Below are positions 34,042 through 43,700 of a DNA stretch of 62,988 nucleotides, piece after piece. How positions within the stretch are numbered: the stretch's first letter is position 1; each line of letters starts with the position of its first letter. The stretch is from Comamonadaceae bacterium (lineage in GTDB: Bacteria; Pseudomonadota; Gammaproteobacteria; Burkholderiales; Rhodocyclaceae). Below the pieces are notes generated by a model. That model saw nothing but the letters and a program-made list of their open reading frames with translations. It was not told the origin of the DNA and ran no database searches. A program made the position numbers and the translations under genes. Where the stretch lies: contig JANLJE010000025.1 in assembly GCA_029255645.1 (NCBI GenBank), positions 1-62,988 of the forward strand, read 5' to 3'.

Positions 34042-35232
34042 ATGATCCTGGACAAACTTTTCCAACTCATGTCCGAAAAGCAGGCTTCCGACCTGTTCAT
34101 CTCCGCCGGCACCTCCATCCACATCAAGATCCAGGGCAACACCCTGCCGGTGAACCAGCAGGTCATGACTCCGGACATGATCGAAAAAATCGCGCAGGAG
34201 CTGATGTCCCCGGAACAGGCCGAAACCTTCGAGGCCGAGCAGGAGATGAACCTCTCCTTCGGCGTGCCGCAGGTCGGCAATTTCCGGGTCAACATCTTCC
34301 GTCAGCGTAATTCCATCGGCATCGTGGTGCGCTTCATCCTGGGCAACATCCCGGACCTCACGACCCTCGGGCTACCCCCCATCCTGGCCGAGCTGATCAT
34401 GGAAAAGCGGGGCCTCATCCTGATCGTGGGCTCGACCGGCTCGGGCAAATCCACCACCATCGCCTCGATGCTGGACTACCGCAATGCCAATCGCAGCGGC
34501 CACATCCTCACCATCGAGGACCCTATCGAATTCCTGTTCAAACACAAGAAGTCGGTGGTCAACCAGCGCGAACTGGGGATGGACACCCGCGACTGGCAAT
34601 CGGCCCTGAAGAACGCCATGCGCCAGGCGCCCGACTGCATCCTGATCGGCGAAATCCGCGACCGGGAAACCATGCAGGCGGCCCTGGCCTACGCCCAGAC
34701 CGGCCACCTCTGCCTGGCCACCCTGCACGCCAACAACAGCTATCACGCCTTGAACCGCATCATCAACTTCTTCGCCCTGGAAAACCGTCCGGCCCTGTTC
34801 CTCGACCTGGCCACCAGCCTGCGGGCCATCATCTCGCAGCGTCTGGTGAAGAAACCGGATGGCAAGCGCATTCCCGCGGCCGAAGTGCTGCTCAACACTC
34901 GCCACATCAGCGAGCTGATCGAACGGGGCGAGGTTTCCGCCATCAAGGAAGCCATGGAGCAGACCATGGCCCCGGGTTCGCAGACCTTCGAGCAGGATCT
35001 GTTCCGCCTCTACCGGGACGGCATCATCACCCTGGACGAAGCCCTGGCCAACGCCGATTCGCCCACCAACCTGTCCTGGCTGATCAACAACTCCGATCTC
35101 GATACCGGCCCCGGCAAGGAAGACAAGAAAAAGAAGACCGAAGGAGCGCTTGAATTCGAAGCCGATACCGAAAACGGCACTTCCTTCAAGGAATTCACCC
35201 TCTCCCTGAACGACGACGCCGGCCAGCCCTGA
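34042..35232 (+). CDS. pilU: Type IV pilus retraction ATPase PilU
   Basis: A 396-residue PilT/PilU family hexameric ATPase for pilus retraction (twitching, DNA uptake). Walker A GSTGSGKST is at 130-138. The Asp box is LTIEDPIEF, Walker B is CILIGEIRDRETM and the His box is HLCLATLHANN. The charged C-terminal extension after about residue 345 (KEDKKKKTEG...) distinguishes PilU from PilT. It sits alone among dap genes, a placement also seen in other betaproteobacteria; no other pilus gene is in the window. Confidence 0.92.
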   Translation: MILDKLFQLMSEKQASDLFISAGTSIHIKIQGNTLPVNQQVMTPDMIEKIAQELMSPEQAETFEAEQEMNLSFGVPQVGNFRVNIFRQRNSIGIVVRFILGNIPDLTTLGLPPILAELIMEKRGLILIVGSTGSGKSTTIASMLDYRNANRSGHILTIEDPIEFLFKHKKSVVNQRELGMDTRDWQSALKNAMRQAPDCILIGEIRDRETMQAALAYAQTGHLCLATLHANNSYHALNRIINFFALENRPALFLDLATSLRAIISQRLVKKPDGKRIPAAEVLLNTRHISELIERGEVSAIKEAMEQTMAPGSQTFEQDLFRLYRDGIITLDEALANADSPTNLSWLINNSDLDTGPGKEDKKKKTEGALEFEADTENGTSFKEFTLSLNDDAGQP

Positions 35233-35273
35233 AGCCCTGCCCTGAAGCCCTGCCCTGAAGCTCAGCCCTGAAC
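35227..35273. repeat. 13-bp tandem repeat over the pilU stop
   Basis: A CCCTGAAGCCCTG unit starts at 35227 and 35240, a variant copy at 35253 and a partial one at 35266. The first copy contains the pilU TGA. It fills most of the 57-bp pilU-dapE gap. Confidence 0.8.
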
Positions 35274-35289
35274 CTATCCGCCCTCGCCC

Positions 35290-36450
35290 ATGACCCTCGC
35301 TGCCCCCCAGAATCCCACCCAGAATCCCACCCTGGCGCTTGTCCAGGCCCTGCTCGCCTGTCCCTCCCTCACCCCTGCCGACGGCGGCTCGCTGGAATTG
35401 ATCCGGGCCCGCCTCGCCCCCCTGGGCTTCGCATTTGAAGCCATGGACCGGGGCGAGACCCGCAATCTCTGGGCCCGGCGCGGCACGGCCAGGCCGCTCT
35501 TTTGCTTTGCCGGCCACGTCGATGTGGTGCCCCCCGGCCCTCTGGAACAATGGACCTCCCCTCCTTTTCAACCTCAGCTGCGGCAGGGCCACCTCTACGG
35601 CCGGGGCGCCGCCGACATGAAATCGTCGATCGCCGCCATGATCGTGGCCGTCGAGCGTTTCCTCGCCGCCCAGCCCGGGCATCCGGGCTCGATTGCCTTT
35701 TTGCTCACCTCCGATGAAGAAGGCGATGCCCTGGACGGCACCCTGGCCGTGGTCGAGACCCTGCAGGCCCGGGGCGAGTCGCTCGACTACTGCATCATCG
35801 GCGAACCCACCTCGGTCGCCACCTTGGGCGACATGGTCAAGCACGGCCGGCGCGGCTCCCTCTCGGGCAAATTGAAGGTAAAGGGCATCCAGTGCCACAT
35901 CGCCTACCCGGAAAAGGGCCGCAATCCCATCCACGAGCTGGCTCCGGCGCTTGCCGAACTGGCCGCCACCGTCTGGGACGAAGGCAACGCATCCTTTCCG
36001 CCCACCACCTGGCAGGTTTCCAACCTCCATGCCGGCACCGGCGCCAACAACGTGATTCCGGCTTATGTGGAACTCTTCTTCAATTTCCGCTTTTCCACCG
36101 CCAGCACCCCGGAAAGCCTGCAGCGGCGCCTGACCGCCATCCTGGATAAATACGGCCTCGAATACGAGATCGACTGGACCCTGGGCGCCCGGCCCTTCCT
36201 TACGAAGCCAGGCCGGCTCGCCGAGGCGGTGCGCGCCGCGATCCAGGAAGAAACCGGGCTCGTCACCGAGTTTTCCACCACCGGCGGCACTTCCGATGGC
36301 CGCTTTCTCGCCGCGATCTGCCCGGAGCTGGTGGAAGTGGGGCCGGTCAATGCCACGAGCCACAAGATCGACGAATGTATCGCCGTGGACGCCCTGCCCA
36401 GGCTCACCGGCATCTATCAACGCATCCTGGAAAAAATCCTTCATGTTTGA
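35290..36450 (+). CDS. dapE: Succinyl-diaminopimelate desuccinylase
   Basis: A 386-residue M20 family zinc enzyme that completes the succinylase branch. Metal-binding segments are seen in order: [13 protein letters not shown] (His, Asp), [27 protein letters not shown] (Glu-Glu), and near the end [15 protein letters not shown] (His). It overlaps prmB by 8 bp. Confidence 0.95.
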   Translation: MTLAAPQNPTQNPTLALVQALLACPSLTPADGGSLELIRARLAPLGFAFEAMDRGETRNLWARRGTARPLFCFAGHVDVVPPGPLEQWTSPPFQPQLRQGHLYGRGAADMKSSIAAMIVAVERFLAAQPGHPGSIAFLLTSDEEGDALDGTLAVVETLQARGESLDYCIIGEPTSVATLGDMVKHGRRGSLSGKLKVKGIQCHIAYPEKGRNPIHELAPALAELAATVWDEGNASFPPTTWQVSNLHAGTGANNVIPAYVELFFNFRFSTASTPESLQRRLTAILDKYGLEYEIDWTLGARPFLTKPGRLAEAVRAAIQEETGLVTEFSTTGGTSDGRFLAAICPELVEVGPVNATSHKIDECIAVDALPRLTGIYQRILEKILHV

Positions 36451-37333
36451 GCGCGCCCGCAACGAACTCCTGACGCTCAGGGACTGCCTGCGCTTTGCCG
36501 TCAGCCGCTTCAACGAGGCCGGCCTCTTTTTCGGCCACGGCTGCGACAATGCCTGGGACGAAGCCGTCTATCTGGCGCTTTCCAGCCTGCACCTTCCCCT
36601 CGACCAGCTCGAACCCTTCCTCGATGCCCGCCTCTTGCCCCAGGAGCGGGACATCCTGCTCGAGCTCTACCGGCGCCGGGTGGAGGAGCGGCTGCCCGCC
36701 GCCTACCTGACCCGGGAAGCCTGGCTGGGCGAACACCGCTTTTATGTCGATGAACGGGTGATCGTGCCCCGCTCCTTCATCGCCGAACTGCTAAACGAAC
36801 AGCTCGCGCCCTGGATCGACGATCCCTGGCAGGTCAAAGCGGTCCTCGACCTGTGCACCGGCTCCGGCTGCCTTGCCATCCTCGCCGCCCTCAATTTCCC
36901 CGAAGCCCGGGTGGACGCCGTCGACATCTCGCCGGAGGCCCTCGCCGTCGCCAGAAAAAACGTAGACGACTACCGGCTGCAGGCGCGGCTACGCCTGATC
37001 GAATCGGACGGCTTCAATGCCCTGGGCGAGGCACGCTACGACCTGATCCTCTCCAACCCTCCCTACGTGAACGCCGAATCGATGGCCGCCCTGCCGCCGG
37101 AATACCGGAAGGAGCCGCAACTGGCGCTGGGCTCGGGCCTGGATGGCCTCGATTTCACCCGCCGCATCCTGGCCCAGGCCAAGGCGCATCTCGAGCCGGG
37201 CGGCCTATTGGTGGTCGAAATCGGCCACAACCGCGCAGCGCTCGAAGCCGCCTATCCCGAGCTGCCCTTCACCTGGCTCGAAACCGCCGCCGGCGACCCG
37301 TATGTGTTCATGCTGCGCCGGGATGAACTCTGA
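36443..37333 (+). CDS. prmB: Ribosomal protein L3 glutamine methyltransferase
   Basis: A 296-residue SAM-dependent N5-glutamine methyltransferase for L3. The fold motif I is [17 protein letters not shown], with the D-A-V-D-I-S acidic loop and the diagnostic [14 protein letters not shown]. The N-terminal helical domain, including [11 protein letters not shown], separates PrmB from PrmC. The start at 36443 lies inside dapE; the longer frame upstream is dapE read in another frame. Confidence 0.94.
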   Translation: MFERARNELLTLRDCLRFAVSRFNEAGLFFGHGCDNAWDEAVYLALSSLHLPLDQLEPFLDARLLPQERDILLELYRRRVEERLPAAYLTREAWLGEHRFYVDERVIVPRSFIAELLNEQLAPWIDDPWQVKAVLDLCTGSGCLAILAALNFPEARVDAVDISPEALAVARKNVDDYRLQARLRLIESDGFNALGEARYDLILSNPPYVNAESMAALPPEYRKEPQLALGSGLDGLDFTRRILAQAKAHLEPGGLLVVEIGHNRAALEAAYPELPFTWLETAAGDPYVFMLRRDEL

Positions 37334-37436
37334 TTTTGCCGCCCGCCTGCTGCCTGGAATTTTCAGTTGCCTTTCGCTAGGCTAGTGGATGAGTCGCGTG
37401 TTTGCGCGCGATCTTCCCCATTTCCAAGGAGCCGCC

Positions 37437-38252
37437 ATGGCCAGCATCCGCCCCCCTGCCGTCGCCGGCATGTTCTATCCGGCCGATCCGGACGAGTTGC
37501 GCCAGCAGGTCCAATCCCTGTTGGCCGCAGCCCGGTCCGACCCCCTCAACCAGCCACTGAGCGATCAACCCAAGGCCCTGATCGTGCCCCATGCGGGCTA
37601 CCTCTACTCGGGTGCCACCGCCGCCCGGGCCTATGCCCTGCTCCAGCCCTGGCGCCAGATCATCCGCCGGGTGGTGCTGCTGGGACCCAACCACCGGGTC
37701 CCCTTGCGCGGGCTGGCGGCGCCATCCTGGGACGGGTTTGCCTCTCCCCTGGGCACGATCCCCGTGGACCAGAGCGCCCTGGCGCAACTCGAGGACCTGC
37801 CCCAGGTTCAGTGCAGCGACCCGCCCCATCTCCTGGAACATGCCCTGGAAGTGCAATTACCCTTCCTGCAATGCACTCTGGAGAATTTCCAGCTGGTGCC
37901 CCTGGTGGTCGGCCAGGCGGATGCAAGAGCGGTTGCCGAAGTCCTCGACCGGCTCTGGGACGGGCCCGAAACCCTGGTGGTGGTCAGTTCCGACCTCTCC
38001 CATTTCCTCCACGATAGCCAGGCCCGGCCCACGGACCAGCACACCGCCCAAGCCATCCTGACCCTGGAAGCCAGCCTCCGGGGCGAACAGGCCTGCGGCG
38101 CCATGCCCATCAATGGCCTGTTGCGCTCGGCCCGGCACCATCACCTGGAACCCCGCTGCCTGGAACTATGCAATTCCAGCCGCAGCACCGGCGACCGGGA
38201 GCGGGTGGTGGGCTACGGAGCCTTCGTCTTGCTACCGGAGCATAAATCATGA
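37437..38252 (+). CDS. AmmeMemoRadiSam protein B (MEMO1 homologue)
   Basis: A 271-residue MEMO family protein with the fold of LigB-type extradiol dioxygenases. Candidate metal ligands match human MEMO1: H52 (VPHAGYLYSG), H86 (LLGPNHRV) and C220 (EQACGAMPINGLL). V-V-S-S-D-L-S-H-F is also typical. Its biochemical role in bacteria is not established; human MEMO1 has been linked to copper and iron handling. A strong Shine-Dalgarno (AAGGAG, 6 bp before the ATG) fixes this start rather than the ATG at 37389. First gene of a tight operon that overlaps AMMECR1 by 4 bp. Confidence 0.93.
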   Translation: MASIRPPAVAGMFYPADPDELRQQVQSLLAAARSDPLNQPLSDQPKALIVPHAGYLYSGATAARAYALLQPWRQIIRRVVLLGPNHRVPLRGLAAPSWDGFASPLGTIPVDQSALAQLEDLPQVQCSDPPHLLEHALEVQLPFLQCTLENFQLVPLVVGQADARAVAEVLDRLWDGPETLVVVSSDLSHFLHDSQARPTDQHTAQAILTLEASLRGEQACGAMPINGLLRSARHHHLEPRCLELCNSSRSTGDRERVVGYGAFVLLPEHKS

Positions 38253-38821
38253 CGCGGCACGATAATGACCCAAGCCCCCACGATGACCCCGGCCCCCTGC
38301 TGCTTGCCCTGGCGCGCCAGGCCATCGCCGCCCGCCTGGGGCTGGCGCCGCCGCCGCGCCTGCCGGAAAACCTGCAGGAACCGGGCGCAAGCTTCGTCAC
38401 CCTGACCCGGAACGGCGAGCTGCGGGGCTGCATCGGCAGCCTCACCGCCTGGCGCCCCCTGGCCGAGGATGTGATTCACAATGCCTGCGCCGCCGCCTTC
38501 GAGGACCCCCGCTTTGCCCCGGTGAGCGTCGCCGAATGGCCGCAGATCCGCATCGAAGTCTCCCTGCTCTCGGCGCCGCAGGCCATTGCCTGCCGGGACA
38601 GGGCCGACCTGCTCGCCCAGCTGCGCCCCGGCGAGGATGGCCTGATCCTGGCCGAAGGCAGCCGCCGGGCCACTTTTCTGCCCCAGGTCTGGGAACAGTT
38701 GCCGGACCCGGAGGATTTTCTCGGCCAGCTCTGCCGCAAGGCCGGCCTGCCGCCCAGCCACTGGAGCCCGGAACTACGTTTTTGGCGCTATCAGGTCAAG
38801 AAATGGAAGGAACAACCATGA
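38249..38821 (+). CDS. AmmeMemoRadiSam protein A (AMMECR1 domain)
   Basis: A 190-residue AMMECR1 family protein. The signature L-R-G-C-I-G-S-L is at residues 58-65, and its Cys is the conserved putative active-site residue. F-E-D-P-R-F-x-P-V and L-P-Q-V-W-E-Q are further family marks. Function unknown. It is overlapped on both sides by 4 bp (ATGA) by the MEMO and radical SAM genes, which implies production in fixed ratio and probably physical or pathway cooperation. Confidence 0.94.
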   Translation: MTRHDNDPSPHDDPGPLLLALARQAIAARLGLAPPPRLPENLQEPGASFVTLTRNGELRGCIGSLTAWRPLAEDVIHNACAAAFEDPRFAPVSVAEWPQIRIEVSLLSAPQAIACRDRADLLAQLRPGEDGLILAEGSRRATFLPQVWEQLPDPEDFLGQLCRKAGLPPSHWSPELRFWRYQVKKWKEQP

Positions 38822-39882
38822 ATACGCCCGCCCGCTGGTGGCACCCGCTGCCCGATGGCCACATCCAGTGCGATCTTTGCCCCCGGAATTGTCGCCTGCA
38901 TGAAGGCCAGCGCGGCGCCTGCTACACCCGCCGAATACAGGGCGGGCAGATGGTGCTGACCGTCTATGGCCGCTCCTCCGGCTTTTGCCTCGACCCGATC
39001 GAAAAGAAACCCCTGAACCATTTTTACCCGGGCAGCAGCGTGCTCTCCTTCGGCACCGCCGGCTGCAATCTCGCCTGCAAGTTCTGCCAGAACTGGGAAA
39101 TTTCCCACGCCAAGGCCCAGGAGGAAGAGCTGCTGCCCGCTTCCCCCGACGCCATTGCCGATGCGGCCCTGGCCTGGCAGGCCCGCTCGGTGGCCTACAC
39201 CTACAACGACCCGGTGATTTCCGCCGAGTACGTGCTGGACACGGCCCGGGCCTGCCGGGAAGCGGGCATCCTCAACGTGGCGGTCACCGCCGGCTACATC
39301 CGCCCCGAACCGGCGCGGGAATTCTTTACCGCCATGGACGCCGCCAATGTCGACCTGAAATCCTTCAGCGACAACTTCTATTACAAGCTCTGCGCCGGCC
39401 ACCTGCAGCCGGTGCTCGATATCCTCGAATACATTCACAAGGAAACCGACTGCTGGCTGGAACTCACCACCCTGCTGATTCCCGGCCACAACGACGACCC
39501 GGCGGAAATCGAAGCCCTGTGTGCCTGGGTGGCCGAACACCTGGGGCCGGATGTGCCCCTGCATTTCACCGCCTTCCACGGCGCCGGCCGGATGCAGGAT
39601 GTCCCCGGCACGCCGCCCGCCACCCTCACCCGGGCCCGGGAACAGGCCCTGGCCGCCGGACTCCATTATGTCTACACCGGCAATGTCCATGACCCGGCCG
39701 GCGCCGTTACCGCCTGCCCCGGCTGCGGCAGTGAGCTGGTGGCGCGGGACTGGCACCGCATCCTGCGTTACCGTCTCACCCCCGCCGGCGCATGCCCGCA
39801 GTGCGGCCTCAAGATACCGGGCCGCTTTGCCGCGCATGTCGACTCACACAACATTCCCCCCATTCCCATCCGCCTCTCGTGA
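38818..39882 (+). CDS. AmmeMemoRadiSam system radical SAM enzyme
   Basis: A 354-residue radical SAM protein. The 4Fe-4S motif is C83-N-L-A-C87-K-F-C90. An N-terminal cluster C18-D-L-C21-P-R-N-C25 precedes it, as in PflA-related activases. Two CPxCG pairs near the end (CPGCGS and CPQCGL) suggest a zinc ribbon or auxiliary site. This architecture is the third component of AmmeMemoRadiSam loci; the substrate is unknown. The start ATG overlaps the AMMECR1 stop (ATGA). The stop overlaps the next gene as GTGA. Confidence 0.93.
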   Translation: MNTPARWWHPLPDGHIQCDLCPRNCRLHEGQRGACYTRRIQGGQMVLTVYGRSSGFCLDPIEKKPLNHFYPGSSVLSFGTAGCNLACKFCQNWEISHAKAQEEELLPASPDAIADAALAWQARSVAYTYNDPVISAEYVLDTARACREAGILNVAVTAGYIRPEPAREFFTAMDAANVDLKSFSDNFYYKLCAGHLQPVLDILEYIHKETDCWLELTTLLIPGHNDDPAEIEALCAWVAEHLGPDVPLHFTAFHGAGRMQDVPGTPPATLTRAREQALAAGLHYVYTGNVHDPAGAVTACPGCGSELVARDWHRILRYRLTPAGACPQCGLKIPGRFAAHVDSHNIPPIPIRLS

Positions 39883-40568
39883 TTCCCCAGGAAATCGGCA
39901 TCGTCTCCGGCCGCGCCCACCTCTACGCCAGCCTGGCGCTGCCGGAAGCGCCCCGGGGGCTGGTGCTGCTGCCCCAGGCGGGCGGGGTGCATCCCGGCTG
40001 CCGCCATGAATATGCGGCCCGAGTCCAGGAACAGCAGGGCTTCGCCACCCTGCTCATCAACCTCATCAGCTTCCGGGACCCCCAGAACGGCAATCTGCAG
40101 AACAATGTGCCGCTCCTCACCCAGCGCATCCTCGATTGCCTGGCCTGGCTGCGCCGGGAAGCCCTGCTCGCCCCCCTGCCCTGCAGCATCCTGGCGAGTG
40201 GCGAAGCCGTGCCTGCTGCCCTGCGGGCCAGTGCCCAGCGGGATGCCCAGGTCAGCGCCCTGGTCTGCCGGGGCGGACTGCCGGATCAGGCCGGCGCGTT
40301 CTACCTGGAAACCCTGGAATGTCCGACCCTGCTGTTGTTTGGCGCCGGGGACAGCCATGGCCAGGCTTCGGGCCGGCGCTGCCAGGAAAAAGCCCGGCGG
40401 CATTGCAAGATCCAGATCATTCCCGATGCCGACCGGGAATTCACGGCCCCCCCGCATTTTGAAACCACCACCCATATCGCCAGCCAGTGGCTGCTGAGCC
40501 ATATCGGCCATATCGGCCATTTCGGCCATTTCGGCCATTTCGGCCATTTCGGCCATGTTGAGCCATAA
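39879..40568 (+). CDS. Alpha/beta-hydrolase-fold protein with degenerate active site
   Basis: About 229 residues, similar in layout to dienelactone-hydrolase-like proteins. Expected landmarks are altered. The nucleophile elbow reads I-L-A-S108-G-E-A, keeping Ser but losing both flanking glycines of GxSxG. The acid position is kept (FGAGD158). The place of the catalytic His reads P-D-A-D-R-E, without His. It may therefore be non-catalytic. The last 20 residues are a Gly-His-Ile/Phe repeat coded by a 9-bp tandem repeat. It starts at a GTG overlapping the radical SAM stop, so it belongs to the AmmeMemoRadiSam operon. Confidence 0.72.
   Translation: MIPQEIGIVSGRAHLYASLALPEAPRGLVLLPQAGGVHPGCRHEYAARVQEQQGFATLLINLISFRDPQNGNLQNNVPLLTQRILDCLAWLRREALLAPLPCSILASGEAVPAALRASAQRDAQVSALVCRGGLPDQAGAFYLETLECPTLLLFGAGDSHGQASGRRCQEKARRHCKIQIIPDADREFTAPPHFETTTHIASQWLLSHIGHIGHFGHFGHFGHFGHVEP
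40500..40556 (+). repeat. 9-bp tandem repeat encoding Gly-His-Ile/Phe units
   Basis: Six copies of CATATCGGC or CATTTCGGC start at 40500, 40509, 40518, 40527, 40536 and 40545, and a seventh begins at 40554. The frame is kept, giving H-I/F-G repeats at the hydrolase C-terminus. A unit change by slippage would add or remove one tripeptide without a frameshift. Confidence 0.9.
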
Positions 40569-40647
40569 ATGCCCCGGACCCTGCAAGACTTGCTGTAAGC
40601 TCTCGAAGCCTTCACCCTCCGTCCAACCTTCCCGGGAGCCATCGCCA

Positions 40648-40779
40648 ATGTCTGGCGATCACACCACCGCCCACCTCAGGCGCCGCAACTTTCTTGCCAC
40701 CGTGCGGCCCGCCCTGACCCTGCTGGCCGGCGGCTGCAGCCTCACCCCCCGGATCGTCACCCAGGCCCGCGCATCATGA
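40648..40779 (+). CDS. Micro-ORF: twin-arginine lipoprotein signal without mature domain
   Basis: A 43-residue frame with a Tat-like R-R-R-N-F-L-A at 12-18, a short hydrophobic stretch and a lipobox L-L-A-G-G-C, then only about 13 residues. It has a GGGAG sequence about 10 bp before the ATG. Its stop overlaps the start of the GGDEF-EAL gene (ATGA). It could be the remnant of a substrate-binding lipoprotein whose body was deleted, or a leader peptide that couples translation. The coding status is uncertain. Confidence 0.45.
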   Translation: MSGDHTTAHLRRRNFLATVRPALTLLAGGCSLTPRIVTQARAS

Positions 40780-43700
40780 CGCCCCCCGCCCTGCCCCGGA
40801 AAACCCTGCGCAACGTCCTGCTGGTCCCCTTGCTGGCGCTGGTCTGCCTATTCTTCCTGAGCGTCACCCTGATTTCGGTACTGCAAAATAAACGCAACCA
40901 GGAAGCGCAGATCCAGCACCAGGCCCAGACCATCCTCGAAGCCATTCAGGGCGCCCTGGAGGTATCCCACGACCGCATGGAACTGCAGCGCCAGGTCACC
41001 ATCATGGGGGGCGAACGGCAAATCAGGCGCATCAGCGTCGCCCTGGCCCACCCCCTCCAAATCATCGCCAGCACCCACCGTGCCTGGCTGGGTCGGAATC
41101 TGGACGACATTTCCGAAGACGAACAAGAACTGAAGGCCCTGCGCCAGGTGCTGTACGAAGGCGGACGCCGGGTGCAGTACCATGATGAGCCCCCCGCCTG
41201 GCAGTTCGTCGGAGAAATTTCCCTGACCCCCACCCAGCAGGCTACCGGCCAGCCCATCCGGGCAGCGGTTTCCGTCGTGCTCGATGCCGCCCCCGCCCTG
41301 GCCAGCCAGCGGCGCAACCTGATGTTCCTGCTGCTGTCCATGGCCGTGGTCATGCTGATTGCCGCCCTGGCCACCTGGCGACTGCTCAAGCGCCATGTGG
41401 TTGCGCCGGTGGAAATGATGGCCGAAGCCGTCTCCCTGCGGGCCCGGGGCAATGAGGGGGTGCGCATTCCCATTCAGGTCGATGATGAAATCGGCATGCT
41501 GGGCCGGGCTTTGAATGCCTTGCTGAACGCCGAAGAACTGGCCCAGCAGCGGGCCGAGCGAGAGCAAGCCCTGGCCCACTCGCTGTTCAAGCTGCATGCC
41601 CAGGCGGCAGGCCTGAGTGAAACCGGGACCCTGATCCGCGCCCTGCACGAGGCGATGCACCTGACCGGGAGCAAGAGTGGCCAGATTCTGGTCTGCCCCG
41701 AACAGGGGAAAGCACCGCAATCGGTCCTGCAGCTCGGGGCTGCCGCGCCGGCCTGCCGGATCGAGATCGAGCAAAACGGCGCTCCCTGCCTCTGCCTCGA
41801 ACTGGGGGAAAAACCCCGGGAGCATGACGCGGATGATGACCGCCTGGCCCGCTTCATCGCCAACGAAGCCTGGCAGATCGTGCGCCGAAAACGCCTCGAC
41901 ATGGCCCTCAAGGCCGCCGATGCCCGCTTTCGGCGCATCATCGAAACCACCCTGGAAGGCGTCTGGATCTTCGATGCCGAACTGCGCGTGAGCTACGCCA
42001 ACCAGCGCACCTGCGACATGCTGATGCTGCCGCTGGAGCGCATGCTGGGCCGGTCGGTGGACGATTTCATCCCTGCCGTGGAAGAGGAAAACCACCGGCA
42101 GCAGATGGATCTACGTCGCCAGGGCACCGCCACCGTTTATGAGCGGCGTTTTCTGCGCAGCAATGGCAACATGTTCTGGTGTCTGGTTTCAGCTACGCCG
42201 CTGTTCGATGAACACGGACGCTTCTCCGGCTCCTTCGCCATGATCAGCGACATCAGCCGGATCAAGCGTACCGAGGAAGAGCTGAAGCTGGCCGCCCACG
42301 TTTATGACGACAGCCCCAACGCCATCGCCATCACCGACGCCCAGTTCCGGGTGCACTCGATCAACCAGGCCTTCACCAGGATCACCGGCTTCACCGCCGA
42401 GGAAACCCTGGGCCGGCCGGCGGCCTTTCTGGAGACCCGGCTGCGGATCCAGTGCAGTCGCCTGGGAGCCGGGGAGCGCTGGCAGGGTGAAGTCTGGAAC
42501 CAACGCAAATCCGGGGAACTCCACCCGGAATGGCTGAGCATTTCCCCGGTCATCGACAGCCAGGGCAAGACCACCCATTACGTCACCATCATTGCCGACC
42601 TCACCGAGCGCAAGGAAGCCGAATCCCGCATCGACTACCTCGCCAATCACGACCCCCTCACCAGCCTGCCCAACCGTCTCCTGTTCCAGAGCCGCATCGA
42701 CCAGGCCCTGAGCATGGCCGCCGGGCTGGGCCGCCGGGCTGCCTTGCTGCTCCTGAATGTGGACCGTTTCAAGACCATCAACGACTCCCTCGGTCATCTG
42801 GTCGGGGATGCCCTGCTGGTCGAAATTGCCCGCCGCCTGCAGCAAGGGCTGGGCCAGGCCGATGTGCTCAGCCGCCAGGGCGGCGATGAATTCCTCATCC
42901 TGCTCAGCGAGGTGGCCAATATCGACCAGACCAGCCAGCAAGCCCAGCGCTTGCTGCAGGAACTCACCCAGCCTTTCTGGCAGAAAGACCAGGAAATCCA
43001 GATTTCCGCCTCGCTGGGCATCGCCTTGTACCCGGATGATGGGCACGACTTCGCCGAACTGCTGCCCCGCGCCGACTCGGCCATGCGCCAGGCCAAGGAG
43101 AGCGGCCGCAACACCTTCCGCTTCTACCGGGCCCAGATGAACTCCGATGCCCTGGCCCGCCTGCAGCTCGAAAATGCCCTGCGCGAGAGCTTGGCCCAAC
43201 ACCAGTTCCAGCTCCATTACCAGCCTCTGGTCCAGAGCGAAACCGGCCAGGTCCGCAGCGTCGAAGCCTTGCTGCGCTGGCCCCACCCGGAGCGGGGCTA
43301 CATCTCTCCTGTCGAGTTCATCCCCCTCGCGGAAGAAAGCGGCCTGATCGTTCCCCTGGGCGCCTGGGCGCTGCAGGAAGCCTGCCGCCAGGCCCGCCTC
43401 TGGCAGGATCAGGGGCTCGATCTGCGCATCGCCGTCAACCTTTCCTCGGTTCAGTTCAAGCGCGGCGATCTCGTCAATAGCGTGCGCCAGGCCCTGACAA
43501 GCCAGCAACTCCCGCCCGAACGCCTCGAACTGGAGCTGACCGAATCGATCCTGATCCAGGACGTGGAAGAAACCCTGGAAACCGTACATCAACTGCGCGA
43601 TCTGGGGATCTCGCTTTCCATCGACGACTTCGGTACCGGCTACTCCAGCCTCGCCTACCTGCGCCGCCTGCCGGTACAGAAACTGAAAATCGACCAGTCC

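Noticed and set aside
34372-36549. A 725-codon minus-strand frame
   Set aside because: Antisense shadow of pilU and dapE, which have all family motifs.
37334-37436. Promoter for the AmmeMemoRadiSam operon
   Set aside because: No convincing -35/-10 pair could be found by eye, so none is annotated.
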